Part shown: positions 34,622-45,894 of the stretch, in pieces
Layout: each line of letters opens with the position of its first letter
How positions within the stretch are numbered: the stretch's first letter is position 1
Assembly (NCBI GenBank): GCA_003194525.1
Contig: NBIV01000308.1
Location: 1-64,000 of the forward strand
Origin: Gracilariopsis chorda
Taxonomy: Eukaryota > Rhodophyta > Florideophyceae > Gracilariales > Gracilariaceae
Direction of reading: 5' to 3'
DNA: 64,000 nt
The notes under the pieces: generated by a model
Told to the model about the DNA's origin: nothing
Seen by the model: only the letters and a program-made list of their open reading frames with translations
Databases searched by the model: none
Program-made: the position numbers and the translations under genes

Positions 34622-36370
34622 CCCCGAAAATTTTTGAACTGTACAAGTGAGATAAGTTATTTAAACACCTCTTCTTACTGAACCGAATCGACACGAAATT
34701 CTTAGCACACGTATGCCTGTATGTGCTTCCTGTCTATGGAAGACGGCAGGGGGCTTCATGTATGCTTTGGTGCTAAAAAAAGTGTTGCGCTATGCTCTTA
34801 TTACTCACAACAAAGGACGGTAGCTAAATCACGTTTCTTAGCGTGAGGAAACAAGGGGGGTGTTCATACAAAACGGGAAACTTTACAAACGCAAACGAAG
34901 CTTGGTGTGGCAAATCGCATGACGGAAATGGGGGATGTGAATATGCGTGGTTACACACGGTGCGTGTTTGGGATATTTGACATATGACCTAGACTGACGC
35001 TACCATGTAAACATTTCACTTCGAGCACTTCCAATTCAGTCGGCAATTGACCGCGGGCTGTCTTTTTATTTCAAAAGCGCAAGTTCAACGTGAGGACGCC
35101 GTGAGAAAGTGCGACACAAAGCTCTTCTCGCTATATTGACAATCATTCCGCGAGATTTTTTACAGCGCAGAGTGCATCCTACTCAAAAGCTATGGAAATG
35201 AATCACGGGTTTTACTGCCATCCAGTGTTTGAATGTGCTCTCGAGATAGAAAGTTCTTCTTACAAAACTCGCTCCCTGGCCTACAAACCGCGATATGATA
35301 CTGCAACTGGCGCTGCGAAGGACTTGGTTCCTTGCTACTTTCAGTATAGGTTATCATTGCGATCAGTGCGCTGGTTGAACATCACGCTTTAGCTACTCGG
35401 TACCATTTGGTTGTATTTGCAGCAAATATAAAACATGAACACGTATGACAACTACTAATGAAAATTTTATACTTTGTTGGCTTTACCTTTTTTCATATTG
35501 TACGTACGTATCGTGTTTGAATTCGTAATGTAAATGCATTCACGATTACTCCCGACCGTTAACTTACACAATGCGAGCGCGCAACATAAACGCGACAAAA
35601 AAAAGTTGAAAAAGCAGTTTCTGTTTCTGGCATGAAAACGAGTTTGTGCCGACTGCACAACTGGATGTAAACCGTGTAGTCTCTCATCCAGCTGCCACGC
35701 TCATGTAGGGTTGTTTCGTAATTTCCAGGGAGTACGCATTTACTTGTACGTTTAAGAAAAGGCTAAATGTAGCAATTCAATGGGTGACAGCTTGCAGAAT
35801 TCATCCACTCCGAAAAGCTAAGATGGGACTTTTGAAGGGGGGACATTTTCAAAGCACCCATCCAACCCTCGAAATATTTAATTGTCACCCTCCAAATGAT
35901 CAAGCTTTTCCTGTGTCTCCCTCTTAGGTGGCGAAATTTGTCAGGCGTCAATCCTCAAAATCTCCCTTAAGAAAATGGCAATGGCTTGAGTTTGCTGATG
36001 AAAACTCCACTTAACGTACAACCAAACGCGCCAATCACAGCGCCGCGCCGAGTCCGCGCCCCAACCACCTGTCCACGCGGCGCCGCGCTTGCAATGTGCT
36101 CGCGCCGTCACCACCGGTCGTTCTCGTCGCTTGTAAACTATCCGCGAACGGCTCATGCAACGGCCGTTGCAAACGCGCCGGGCGCTTAGCTGTCGCCGTC
36201 CCGTCAGCTGCATCCCTGTGCGCGCGTCCGCGCGCTGCACCGCCACCCCTCTCCCCCTGCGCGGCCAGCTGCGCCGCCCCCTCGCAGAGCGCTGCGCTCG
36301 GGGCGAGCGCCCGTTTTCAGGACAGCTCAACCGCAAAGCTCCGTCCGCTTGCCGTGCCATTGGGCCCTCC

Positions 36371-36371
<1 letters not shown>
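34622..36371. other. Upstream region of the ammonium transporter
   Basis: AT-rich to about 35980, then abruptly GC-rich (36020-36370). No gene recognised; a 62-residue minus-strand frame at 35763-35951 has no known relatives that I can name. Confidence 0.4.

Positions 36372-36430
<59 letters not shown>
36372..36430. repeat. Homopolymer of 59 C
   Basis: An uninterrupted C run, followed by T and six more C, about 280 bases before the ammonium transporter start. Such tracts can form i-motif/G-quadruplex DNA, and their length is often unreliable in assemblies. Confidence 0.9.
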
Positions 36431-36433
<3 letters not shown>

Positions 36434-36507
36434 CCCCGCGCGAGCTCGCGTAACAACTCTTTTCGTGCCAGCCTTCACTTGCGTGCTACGCCCATCCCCA
36501 GTTTGCA

Positions 36508-36516
36508 TATAAAAAA
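36508..36516 (+). promoter_or_regulatory. TATA box of the ammonium transporter gene
   Basis: tataaaaaa, 200 bases before the ATG. A transcript starting about 30 bases downstream would have a leader of about 170 nt that is C-rich, then A-rich. Confidence 0.55.
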
Positions 36517-36707
36517 GCACCCAAGTGCTAGCAGTTCATGTGCTCCTTTCTGCCGCCCACACCCCTCCTTCCCCCCACCCCCCGCCCCCCCTCCCTTCCC
36601 TTCCTCCACAAAGGAGAGAGTGCCGCATTCTTCCATCCGTCCATTCTTGCATTTGTCAAAAACAACCGCCGTACCAAATAGCAAAAAAAAAAAACAAATA
36701 ACCAACA

Positions 36708-38054
36708 ATGGTGGACATTGAAACTCTCATTCCGGGCGGACGCCTGGACGGATCCGTGCTCGTCGATATTCTTTCCGACCACAAAGGGGCTCTTGACAAC
36801 ATGTTTGTTCTGTTCTCCGGATATCTTGTCTTCCTCATGCAATGTGGTTTCGCCATGCTGACGGCCGGGTCTGTTCGCACAAAGAACACCAAGAACGTCC
36901 TTTTGAAGAACCTTCTCGATGCCTGCGTCGGAGCCCTGGCCTATTACCTCTTCGGATGGGCGTTTGCCTACGGCCCGGGCGGCAACGCTTTCATTGGAAT
37001 CGGAAACTTTGCTCTGTCCAGTTACAAGGGTGAGCCGTTCACAGACTTCACCGGATTCTTCTTCCAGTGGGCCTTTGCTGCTACCGCCGCCACTATCGTG
37101 TCTGGATCCGTCGCTGAGAGAACTTCCTTCTACGCCTACATTGGCTATGCGTTCTTCCTCACCTCGTTCGTGTACCCGGTCGTGTCGCATTGGGTCTGGG
37201 GCGGCGGTTTCCTCTCCACTATTATTGGAGGCATGGTTGACTTTGCCGGATGCTCTGTCGTTCACATGGTGGGTGGAATTGCGGGTCTTGCCGGTGCCGC
37301 TATTGTCGGACCGCGTATGGGTCGTTTCGGAGATGACGGTAAGCCCAACCCCATGCCGGGTCACTCCGCCACTCTTTGCACCTTGGGAACCTTCCTTCTG
37401 TGGTTCGGATGGTACGGATTCAACCCTGGATCCGCCTTGGGCGTTACTGGAGGTGCCTTCAACCAGGTCCAGCGTTGTGCCGTCACGACCACCATCGCCG
37501 GCGCCACTGGGGGCATTGTTACCTTGATCATTAAGAAGGCTTTGGACCATACTTTCGACCTTCTGGCTGTTCTGAATGGAGTGCTTGCTGGACTTGTGGC
37601 TATCACTGCCTCATGTGCCTTTGTCGACGCGTGGGCCGCTGTGATCATTGGCGCCGTTGGGGCCGTGGTGTACATTCTTGCCGCTATGCTTCTTCTCAAG
37701 CTGAAGATTGACGATCCTTTGGAAGCTTTCCCGATTCATGGAGCCACCGGATTCTGGGGCTGCATTGCCGGTGGAATTTTCAACCGTCACGGTTCTGAGG
37801 GACTCGTCGCCGGAAATGGACAGCTCTTGCTCGCCAACTTCGTCGGATGTCTCATTATTACTGCCTGGGTGTTGGCTCTGATTGTGCCCTTCTTCATGGC
37901 TATGAAGATTGCTGGAATCTTGCGTGTGTCGCCGGAGGTTGAGGCTGATGGTAATGATGTGTCTAAGCATGGAGGCCCCGCTTATCCGGTGGATGCTATT
38001 ACCAAGGCTGAGCAGGAAGCCGCTGATGAAATTGCTGCTGTCCAGGATGTATAA
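36708..38054 (+). CDS. AMT1: Ammonium transporter (AMT/MEP/Rh superfamily)
   Basis: Intact, intronless, 448 aa, the usual AMT length. It imports ammonium across the plasma membrane for nitrogen assimilation (known role). The ATG sits in a good context (aacaATGG) after an A-rich leader. The protein has about 11 hydrophobic helices with an external N-terminus. Motifs are VDFAGCSVVHMVGG with the pore His at about residue 186, FNPGSALGVTGGAF, and FPIHGATGFWGCIAGGIF with the second pore His at about residue 344. The cytosolic C-terminal tail keeps the regulatory segment DVSKHGGPAYPVDA, which in plant AMT1 couples subunits of the trimer. The gene is flanked by the C59 tract and its own TATA box. 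Codon use is GC-rich at third positions, unlike the repeat debris around it. The paralogue number is not certain from sequence alone. Confidence 0.95.
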   Translation: MVDIETLIPGGRLDGSVLVDILSDHKGALDNMFVLFSGYLVFLMQCGFAMLTAGSVRTKNTKNVLLKNLLDACVGALAYYLFGWAFAYGPGGNAFIGIGNFALSSYKGEPFTDFTGFFFQWAFAATAATIVSGSVAERTSFYAYIGYAFFLTSFVYPVVSHWVWGGGFLSTIIGGMVDFAGCSVVHMVGGIAGLAGAAIVGPRMGRFGDDGKPNPMPGHSATLCTLGTFLLWFGWYGFNPGSALGVTGGAFNQVQRCAVTTTIAGATGGIVTLIIKKALDHTFDLLAVLNGVLAGLVAITASCAFVDAWAAVIIGAVGAVVYILAAMLLLKLKIDDPLEAFPIHGATGFWGCIAGGIFNRHGSEGLVAGNGQLLLANFVGCLIITAWVLALIVPFFMAMKIAGILRVSPEVEADGNDVSKHGGPAYPVDAITKAEQEAADEIAAVQDV

Positions 38055-39598
38055 GCCGCGTTTTCTTAGTTGGTTTCTTTCACTGGGCCCTTTCTCTTTC
38101 TGCGCACATGTTCCGTCGAGGCGCAACGATTGAATGCATGATAATATAAAACAACACAATACATAGTCCGAAGCCATATTTTATCCACCTCTTGTCTCGG
38201 TTCCTCATTCTTTTACCTCAGTCGTGGAAAGTAGTGAGTTCCATAAAGAACTCATTACCTTTTGTGATAGTTATGTGCATGCCAAAGTGTGCGCACCTAC
38301 CAATCAATATAGGGGCAAAGGTTGTGCAACACTGCTGTGCGCAGTTGCTCTTCTTTCTTTCGTTTTTATGGGCACACATCACCTGATTACGTCATTGTGG
38401 TAGAATCTAACACTACAGGTGAGCTTTTCTTCGTCTAGCATGCTAAACTCTATGTACATAAAGCTCCTCGGAAAGAAAGATTTTCTCTGTCTCGTAGTAC
38501 CAATCTCTATTCATGTCCCCGGAATGTAGCCGATGACTGCTGCTTGCTCTCACCTTGCAGCAGCCGTGTTGCGCTCACTATCTACTATTTCGGAACATGG
38601 AAAGATCAGCACCAAGCTTCTACGGGAGACCCGAGATCGGATCCATTTCGTTCTGACGCGGCTCGCCTTTTCCATTCTTTTCTCTGCTAATCCTTCCCTT
38701 TCCACTAGAGGACGTCAGCTAAGGGGCACACCACGACAAGGCGGATTCCAATGTGCCTCGTTTTCGTCGTCTGCGCAGTTGCTCAATACAGGTAGGCCTG
38801 CGCAAGCACCGTGCGCCCCAGGGCCATGCCAAATACGATGGAGAAAAGCAAACCTGTCACGTGACAACGTAAAGAATACTATCCAACGAATTTTCTGCTA
38901 GTATCTGAATACTTTAGCTACACACGCCCACCTCCTTTTCTATCCAACGCAACAGGCTACACACTGAATTTCAGTTCGTCTGTTACAAAAAGCAACGCAA
39001 ACATTTATGACTCGGTCAACAAGACTGGACCCGCTGTGCCGTAGAAGAATTGTTTTTCTTCGAACCAGTTTGCCGTTTTCGAGCTCTTAGCTGTTATATA
39101 GAAACGGAACATATCTTTGGGTGACACAAAGAGCGCTTGAATGGTGATTAGTCAGTTGCAGCGGCTTTAGCTGTGCCCGTGTAGCTACAACTCACGTTCT
39201 TCTTGCTCTCCATAGTGCTTTGGTAAGAATGCTATTGTTAGTAGTACTCAAATAGTTGTACTCCGTGAACTTCCAGCCAATTGAGCTGCGAGTGGCATAT
39301 ACTGGGCGCCTCCTGAAAGCGCAAATACACATATTCAGAAGGCTGATGTGTAAGAGTTATTGGATGCAGTTCCAGGAAGCCCAGGCCTCTTGATACCCTT
39401 TCCGTAAGCCTTGTTCTTCGCTGAGAGGAAGCACAACAAATATCCCAAAAACAAATGAAGAAACACCTTTCCGTATTTGTGTTTTCAGGAGTACGCCCCA
39501 CTACTGCGTTACAAGCAAAACAAAACTGAAGGCTATCCGGAAGGATAACAGGGGTTTAGGGTTACCATGCAAAAGCTTCCACAGCTTTGGCATGACCA
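38055..39598. other. Intergenic region 3' of the ammonium transporter
   Basis: Contains an AT-rich stretch (ataatataaaac near 38140) suitable for polyadenylation. Otherwise nothing recognised. Confidence 0.4.
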
Positions 39599-39608
39599 TA
39601 TATATATA
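39599..39608 (+). promoter_or_regulatory. TATA box upstream of the MGSC protein gene
   Basis: A run tatatatata, about 210 bases before the preferred ATG at 39817. Confidence 0.5.
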
Positions 39609-39816
39609 CCTTGTGTACGTGGCCAGCGAACGCGTTGTACAGTCGTCACAGCTGCACCTCGTTGCCAAACGATCCCAGATTGGCATGCAAACTCGAGCAT
39701 GCGCAGTTGGCCGTTTCGTTCCCGCCAACGGCTGCGAGTCAAGCCCAGTCGCCCTCACAACGGCTGCCCAAGCTCCGCCGCCGCTGCGAGCGCTGTCAAC
39801 GAAGAAGACGTCCATC

Positions 39817-40281
39817 ATGGGAAGTTGCCTAAGCGCTATGAGCGCTGCCGGCAAGAAGGCTCCTCGTCCCCGTCCCGCTACCGTCGTGCATCACCACCAT
39901 CACCATGGCGGCGGTGGCCATGACGGAAGCAGCAGTCATTCCAGCAGCAGTGACCACGAACGCGAACACGAAAGTGACCATGGGCGCGAAGGAAGCGGGC
40001 ATGAGAATGAGGGCGGTGGCGGAAGCAGCAGTGCTAGCAGCAGTCATCACGAAGAGGAGGCGAACGACGCTGCAAGTGACCATGGCGACGGAGGAAGCAG
40101 CAGCAGCAGCAGCAGCAGTAGCAGCAGCAGCAGTGCGGCTAGCAGCGATAACAACGAGGAAGAGCAGGAGGAAGAGGTGTTTGAGGAGGAGCCCGAGATC
40201 GAGGAGGAGGAACCGGAGGACTACGAGGAAGACTGGGCTGAAGAAGATTATGAAGACGAAGGCGATTATGACGAAGAATAA
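39817..40281 (+). CDS. Small acylated His/Ser-rich protein with acidic tail (154 aa), function unknown
   Basis: An upstream in-frame Met at 39592 exists but lies within the TATA region, so I choose the ATG at 39817. That start gives MGSCLSAM, which fits the N-myristoylation consensus (Gly2, Ser6) with a neighbouring Cys4 suited to palmitoylation. Membrane attachment is therefore likely. After a basic/Pro segment (KKAPRPRPA) comes a run of six His and four Gly, then Ser/His/Glu-rich sequence, a run of more than 12 Ser, and a tail composed almost entirely of Glu/Asp with Tyr. The protein is plainly disordered and may bind metal ions or Ca through the His run and acid tail. No known family. The coding region has a repetitive agc run, so its length may vary. 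Confidence 0.65.
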   Translation: MGSCLSAMSAAGKKAPRPRPATVVHHHHHHGGGGHDGSSSHSSSSDHEREHESDHGREGSGHENEGGGGSSSASSSHHEEEANDAASDHGDGGSSSSSSSSSSSSSAASSDNNEEEQEEEVFEEEPEIEEEEPEDYEEDWAEEDYEDEGDYDEE

Positions 40282-42100
40282 CCTCGTTCTAGATGATCTC
40301 GCTTGGCCACGTACGTTCGTTATCGCTTTGTGCGTGATTCGTCGCGTTGTATATAACGTTTTAGCCCTCCCGCGTTCTTACTGGCGAGCAATCGTGACCC
40401 ATCACTACTTCCTCACGTGTGATTCCAAGCCGTACGGTTTCCCAGTCTGATTGTCATCCGTTTGGACAAAGGGCCTTCACACCGCCCTACCAGTTCAGCG
40501 GATGACGATGCTATATGGCATATATCCCAAGCACTCACCGTGTGTAACCACGCATATGTACACCCCCCATTTCCGTCATGCACTTTACCACACCAAACTT
40601 TGTTGCGAGCCGCCCAGTCTTGTAAAGTTTCCTACGCCTCAGTCTTAAGCAACAATGTTAGAGCAAGAACCTTTCCACTTGCTCCTTTCTTTCGGAAAGG
40701 CTGTGTGTCAGGGACCCAGAGTCCTTTAATTTCTGCAGCCTTGGAGTCTCGAGATTTTCTGTTTCTGGGAAGTAATGCTTGTCAAAGCGCGTTTGGTCCT
40801 TTTGGGAGCCAGACTCTTGCAACAGTCTCATGGCTTGCTCCTTCTCAAAAGCGTGTTTACTTTCACGTCTTCACCTCAGTATCCCTAAATCCACACCTTA
40901 CCTTGTTGATTTTCCGTGAATGCGTGAAGCCTTTCTGTTTTTTCATGCCCTTCAAGAGCCACACACCCATAGACGTCATTCAAACCTGTGGAACGGAGCC
41001 CTGTGCTCTCACGTTGCCACTGCAATCGTGTGTCCGCCAGCTCCCCAGGACAGCACATTTCGACCGTGATTGTGCTCTTCTGTCACATTTGTTTGCCAAA
41101 CATCATCCGATGGTAAGCAGCATGTAGCATTGCTCTGTTGTAGCAAGGATGTCTTGATTATATCTGAGTTCCTCGCACCCAGTTCTCCTGTTCCTGTGAA
41201 TGACCTATCAGCTTGGTCCTTCACACTAACAGATTCACTACGTGCTCACAAGTAATTGGGAAATTAGCCTATCTTTGGTAACAATTCTTCATCGCCTTCT
41301 CTCCGAAAAAGCACATAAGACCATATTATGACTTCTGCATGATAGCTACGTATGCCAAGCTCACCTATCATTTCGTGTCTTTATTCTATAACAGGCATTG
41401 AGGCGAAAAAATGCACGGATCATATGTCTCGTTGTGTACTTCTTGAGGAGGGGGAATCAAATACTTTGCCTTTGTCAGCAAATATAGTTATAAAAAACAC
41501 GAGACAGTCTTCTTCGGTGGGGGAATCGTCTAGGCATGATTGCAGCAACATTCACTCTTCCTGCTACCAGAATGACGGTGAGTGGAGAAGAGCACATGTC
41601 TGTAATTCATATCTTTTTTTCCATTGCGCTTCCTTTCTGATTGCATTCGACAGAAACGTCTTTTCTCGGTTCGCTTGCTTAGAATCATCCAAAAAGTCCC
41701 ATCATTTGTTTGACATTTTGTTGCTCCATATCCTTGAGAATCACCGGGCCATTTTCGTAACCAACACCTTATCTTTCATGCATGTTTTGCCCTTGCAAAT
41801 GCAAGAGATAATTCTCAATTGGATAGATCTCGGTGTAAGACAACCTCTTAGAGCGAATCTTTTAGAGTTTGGCTGACTTTGTGACGACGGTATTGCTGAA
41901 CTTTGATCTCCCTGTATCACCCGTTTCCATATTCCAACTTAGCACTCAGATTGAAACAGTACAAGAAGCGTTTTCATACCTCAGAATCCATAGGATACGA
42001 ATGACATGTCAGAGTGACTGAACTAAACTCACACACCATGAACAATCTCAAGCCTTCGCAATTTGAGTTGCCATTTACTCCTCACCAGACACTCCATAAG
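40282..42100. other. Intergenic; left part of a diverged duplication
   Basis: A frame at 41352-41876 (174 aa) contains stretches (e.g. gagggggaa-tcaaa) that recur at about 45240-45600 in diverged form, without keeping an open frame there. It is therefore more likely duplicated flanking DNA than a gene. The 40462-41127 frame shows no domain. Confidence 0.45.
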
Positions 42101-42725
42101 GCGCAATACATTGTTGAAGATGTATCTTGCACATATCCCACCCTTCGAGTTAATGCTTGTCTTCTTCGTATTGGTTGCGTTCGTTCTTGACACAGCAAGT
42201 CGTCGAAGAGCTCATCTGAAAACATTGAACAAACTAGTCTAACAAACACAACTTCACTCCCTACCACAGGTGCAAGTCGCCGAGTCCCATATAAAAGTAG
42301 AGTCCGACCTTGTGTCTTCCAGTACTCTCAACATCAACCCCAACAGCTCGGGGTTAATTCGTTTCAGACTTCAGCCATCATCTATGAAGTCCATCTTGAA
42401 CACCCTTGTGGTGTTGTGCGCTCTTTTCTACATCTCTGTGGGATCAAGTCTCACATTGCACGACACCGAGGAAAGGATGTCTGAGCCGTGCAACATTCCG
42501 TCCGATGTCGCGTACTGCATGGATGTGATGCGGGTGGGAACCAGATTCAATGATGAGAGCGCGCAGCACTTTGCGCGCCTCGAAGATCTCTTGTCGGAGC
42601 ATGCATTGGAAGAATGCTCTTGGGAGTCATTTGAGGGAAAGAATAGTCCGGACGAATGCATTTCAACGCTTTCAAGGTTCAGTGAGAATTCTGTGCCTCC
42701 GATTAGTTCTTCGACAGACCTTGAC
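42101..42725 (+). repeat. Near-identical duplicated tract, copy A
   Basis: Matches 45895-46519 at a constant offset of 3794. The only difference I found is aat versus aag at 42643-42645. Both flanks diverge sharply. Confidence 0.85.
42290..42297 (+). promoter_or_regulatory. TATA box of precursor gene A
   Basis: tataaaag, 94 bases before the ATG at 42384. It rules out the upstream in-frame Met at 42270 as the start. Confidence 0.7.
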
Positions 42726-42878
42726 GTTTCTGAGCGTGGCTTGGATAAGGTTTGCTACAAGCTGTGCAAGAAGGTGAAGTGTCTCAAGTGCAAATTCAAG
42801 TTGAGGAAGAAGAAGAGGAAGAAGTGCAAGAAGAAGTGCAAGAGGAAGTGTCGCAAGAAGTGCAACAAACTGTTCTAG
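42384..42878 (+). CDS. Secreted Lys/Cys-rich peptide precursor A (164 aa), unknown family
   Basis: The start is placed at MKSILN because the TATA box lies downstream of the more distal Met. Residues 1-21 form a clear signal peptide (MKSILNTLVVLCALFYISVG). The next part is acidic with four Cys (SEPC, AYC, EEC, DEC) and reads like a pro-domain. The last 45 residues are extremely basic, with eight Cys spaced mostly by three residues: KVCYKLCKKVKCLKCKF, then KKCKKKCKRKCRKKCNKLF. An acidic pro-region followed by a cationic Cys-rich tail is the layout of many antimicrobial-peptide precursors. It could instead bind sulfated wall polysaccharide. Neither role is proven and no homologue is known to me. 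Gene B is its tandem paralogue. Confidence 0.75.
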   Translation: MKSILNTLVVLCALFYISVGSSLTLHDTEERMSEPCNIPSDVAYCMDVMRVGTRFNDESAQHFARLEDLLSEHALEECSWESFEGKNSPDECISTLSRFSENSVPPISSSTDLDVSERGLDKVCYKLCKKVKCLKCKFKLRKKKRKKCKKKCKRKCRKKCNKLF

Positions 42879-45800
42879 ATTTCATTCAGTGATAATCACG
42901 AAATCTTAGCCCATGGCCTTCTTTTTGTGGGAGGTGAGAGTTTTCCCTATAGCTTAGGGAACGCTATTCAACCAGGACTCGCGACAACGTAAATGATCAG
43001 AAGATCTCTTAGAGTAATGAGTCAAGCCTGGAACGATTGGGCTTCATCTGTTCTACTAAAAAGAACGTTTCCTACGTCATCTTCTGTTCGCGTATTCCGA
43101 AATATTTCCGGAATTTGGTTCGTTCACGTATTTGGCAGAATTTTTGTCCAGTACCCCTGGGCATACCAGTGCATCCCTCGGCAGAATGGAGAAGTCAGGC
43201 ACCCCTTGAACAAAAAAGTCCTTATTTCAACCGCTAACACCTGAAACCAACACATTAAACATTGGAAAGTATAGGTAGTGCTGATTCAAGTAGAACTACA
43301 GCGTCTGCTTTAAGACGTAGAATATTAAAAGGGAGGCGAAAGGAGGAGCTGATTCAGTGGTCAGGACACAATAGAAGAGGGGTAAGGACCCCCATTCTCT
43401 TAGAACACCGCTGAGCCTGGGCCACTGACTAACCCACGGGGCTTGGACTAACGGCCTGCCCACGGCTGAGTGCGAAAACGAGTAGGGGTACCATTAGAAG
43501 CTCATTTGCTAACCTAGATGACTTCGAAAATGGCAGCAGCAGTCTAAACTTTCGCTGTTAATATCTCAGCATCGACGCGTATATATCTTCGATCTGCAGC
43601 TCGCCGACACTACGCGAAGGCAGGCATGTAGCATAGATAAGTTTGGTTACTGGCTGCATGATGATGATCGGCACAGCCCAAGCGTAATTTAACGTACGAA
43701 GCCATGCATCACGGCAGCCGTTCCCTACCGCGTACCCTTTCCCCCACCCGCTACAACTTCCACCCCTTAGAAAGGGAGGCGCGACGTGGGGCACAGCATT
43801 GCTGTAACGCACTTCAGCGGGGGAGTATTGGCTACTTTGAATTGGGACTCATAACGAGTTCCACATCGCTTCGAAGTGAGCAAAAACTTAGGGTCAACGT
43901 CTTGTACTGCCTGCAAACTACTGTTTTGGACGTCCAAAAGGTCCATCCCATGGTACACATGCACGTCCAAAATTTTCAATCGAAGCCCGGTCGCGGGCAA
44001 GGCCACTTCCGCAACTGGTGTTCGAGCCGAGATAGGAGTAAGCTGCGCAGGCGACGCGAAGCGACGTTTAGGTCAAAATGGCCGCATTGCGCGAGCAACG
44101 CAAAGGGCCGTCACGCCGCGTCGGGTATTGCCCTGAGCCCTACCGCGACTGTGTCCGTTTCCACAGGCCGCGCTCATGGCTACGAGGACGCTGCGACAAT
44201 GACGTGAGGTGTCTCGCAGCGTCGTTTCTTTTTTCCAAGTACACCATGGAATTCTCCACGTATAATATTTTAGCTTGTTCGAATCAAGTTTACGATCACC
44301 TTTAAAATGTTTGAAAAATATGCCTCAATAGCAACACACCATCTATCTACCTAGTATAGATTACGCGGCTGCCATTTGTTCAAAAGTCTATTGTAATGCC
44401 ACAAACGTTGCAAAAGATCACACGTCTTCATTACTGTTTGGGAGGCACTCGTCCCAAGTTGGGACTGTCAAGGACGCTTTTTTTCGGAAGAAGAAGAAAA
44501 AAAAAGGTCGTCGGCCACTTAGTGATGTGGTGAACTGTGTTTCCACGCAATTTTTCTTCATTCTTGTAAAGGAGCGAAAGCGGGATCGCATTGGTTATTC
44601 AACACCTATTCAGAACCAAGACCGACGAACTGTCGATCTGGAACTAGAAGAAGCTTCACTCTTGGGGGAGCTCTATATTTATAATAACTGTAGGGGTGTG
44701 AGTCATGTTTTAGTGGTCGTCATAGTAAGCGGACCCTACTCCAGTACAGTTCTGTGCATGATCCATGTACTTGTCTCATATCACGATGGTTTTTCATTCC
44801 GACTGCATGGGTGATCAAGTACTTCCTACACATCCACACCATTTTCTCTCTCCTGGAAGGTGAGAAACCTAATCTTCATCTGGGCAGGTGCAGAAGTCAA
44901 TTTTCGTTACGACAACGTAAGGTGGATCAAATATATCAACAAACTGTGACTGCAATATCAGGCGTTCAAAATATAAGAGCTCCACTTGTTGTAAGCAACG
45001 CCGTTGGCTGTGATCGTCTGTCCAATTTCTGTGCTGGTGGACATAGTGTCGAGCATTGTTGGCGTAACGCGGCAGCTGAGGTTATCTCAAGTGTTTGTTG
45101 CGGCGCAAGCAGTGAGAAAAACCAAGGCCATCTCATGGCTTCTGAGCGAATGCTTCGTTTCTAAACTTCAACCACGCGTTACGTTTCTGCATTCCATAAC
45201 AAGTGCTGCAACCGCGGAATACCTAATTCAGGCTTCTCTCCATGTTCATCTGCGAGAGGGGGAACTGAACACCCTGCCTGTTTCTGGAGACATCCTTTCC
45301 GAGAAATCGGCGTCTTTGCTAAGATAACCGTGCAAAAATAGCTTGCAGGACCATTCTTTTCTTCGACTGTGATAATAGGAATGCTTTGATACTCGCGGGT
45401 AACAAGTGTTTAAATTTCATGTCTTCCATACCTTTTGTTTCCTTTCTGATTCATCTGAACGCAGTAAAGAGTCTGCCCAATTGCGAAGTCTCCTCCAAAG
45501 ATTCTCATCATTTGTTTGGTGTATTGATTGCTTCATACCATTCGCGGGGCCATTTTCATCACCAGCTCGTTGTATTTCATGCTTTATAAAGCCTCCAATT
45601 ATACAAGAGATCAATTCTGAAGTGGACAGTCTCTCGATTTGCTTCAAGTTTAACTTGTTTCATGAAATTGGCATTGCTGAAAGTTCACGTCGATGTATCA
45701 CGGTGTTTCATTCTCGAAGTAAGCGATAGGCTTTGAATCAGCTCATTTAGTTATTTGGTAGCTTAGACCGCATCAAAATCTAGGGTTGGTTGTTTAAGGG

Positions 45801-45894
45801 AATAGTCGCACAGTCTCTCATATTAAACCTCAATGGTAACCTTATTTCTGTACAACTCAAACTGCCGTTTACTACTTGTCAGACATTGCATGGA
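42879..45894. other. Spacer between the duplicated precursor genes
   Basis: Contains short unrecognised frames (e.g. 43704-44207 plus, 43767-44006 minus). The right end, from about 45200, is diverged duplicate of 41350-42100. Confidence 0.4.

Noticed and set aside
36096..36721. Pro- and Gly-rich frames through the C59 tract
   Set aside because: These are translations of the homopolymer in several frames, and the strand opposite AMT is also an artefact.
36528..37550. 340-aa minus-strand frame antisense to AMT
   Set aside because: It mirrors the strongly conserved AMT codons; Gly/Ser/Glu-rich shadow without domains.
40462..41127. 221-aa plus-strand reading frame
   Set aside because: Composition is that of random translation (Ser/Pro/His/Phe-rich); no domain, no promoter, no conservation in the 45-kb duplicate.
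41352..41876. 174-aa reading frame upstream of precursor A
   Set aside because: The duplicated counterpart near 45.2-45.6 kb does not keep the frame, so coding is unlikely.
42270..42383. Longer N-terminus for precursor A (Met at 42270)
   Set aside because: The TATA box at 42290 lies inside it, and the next Met starts a textbook signal peptide.
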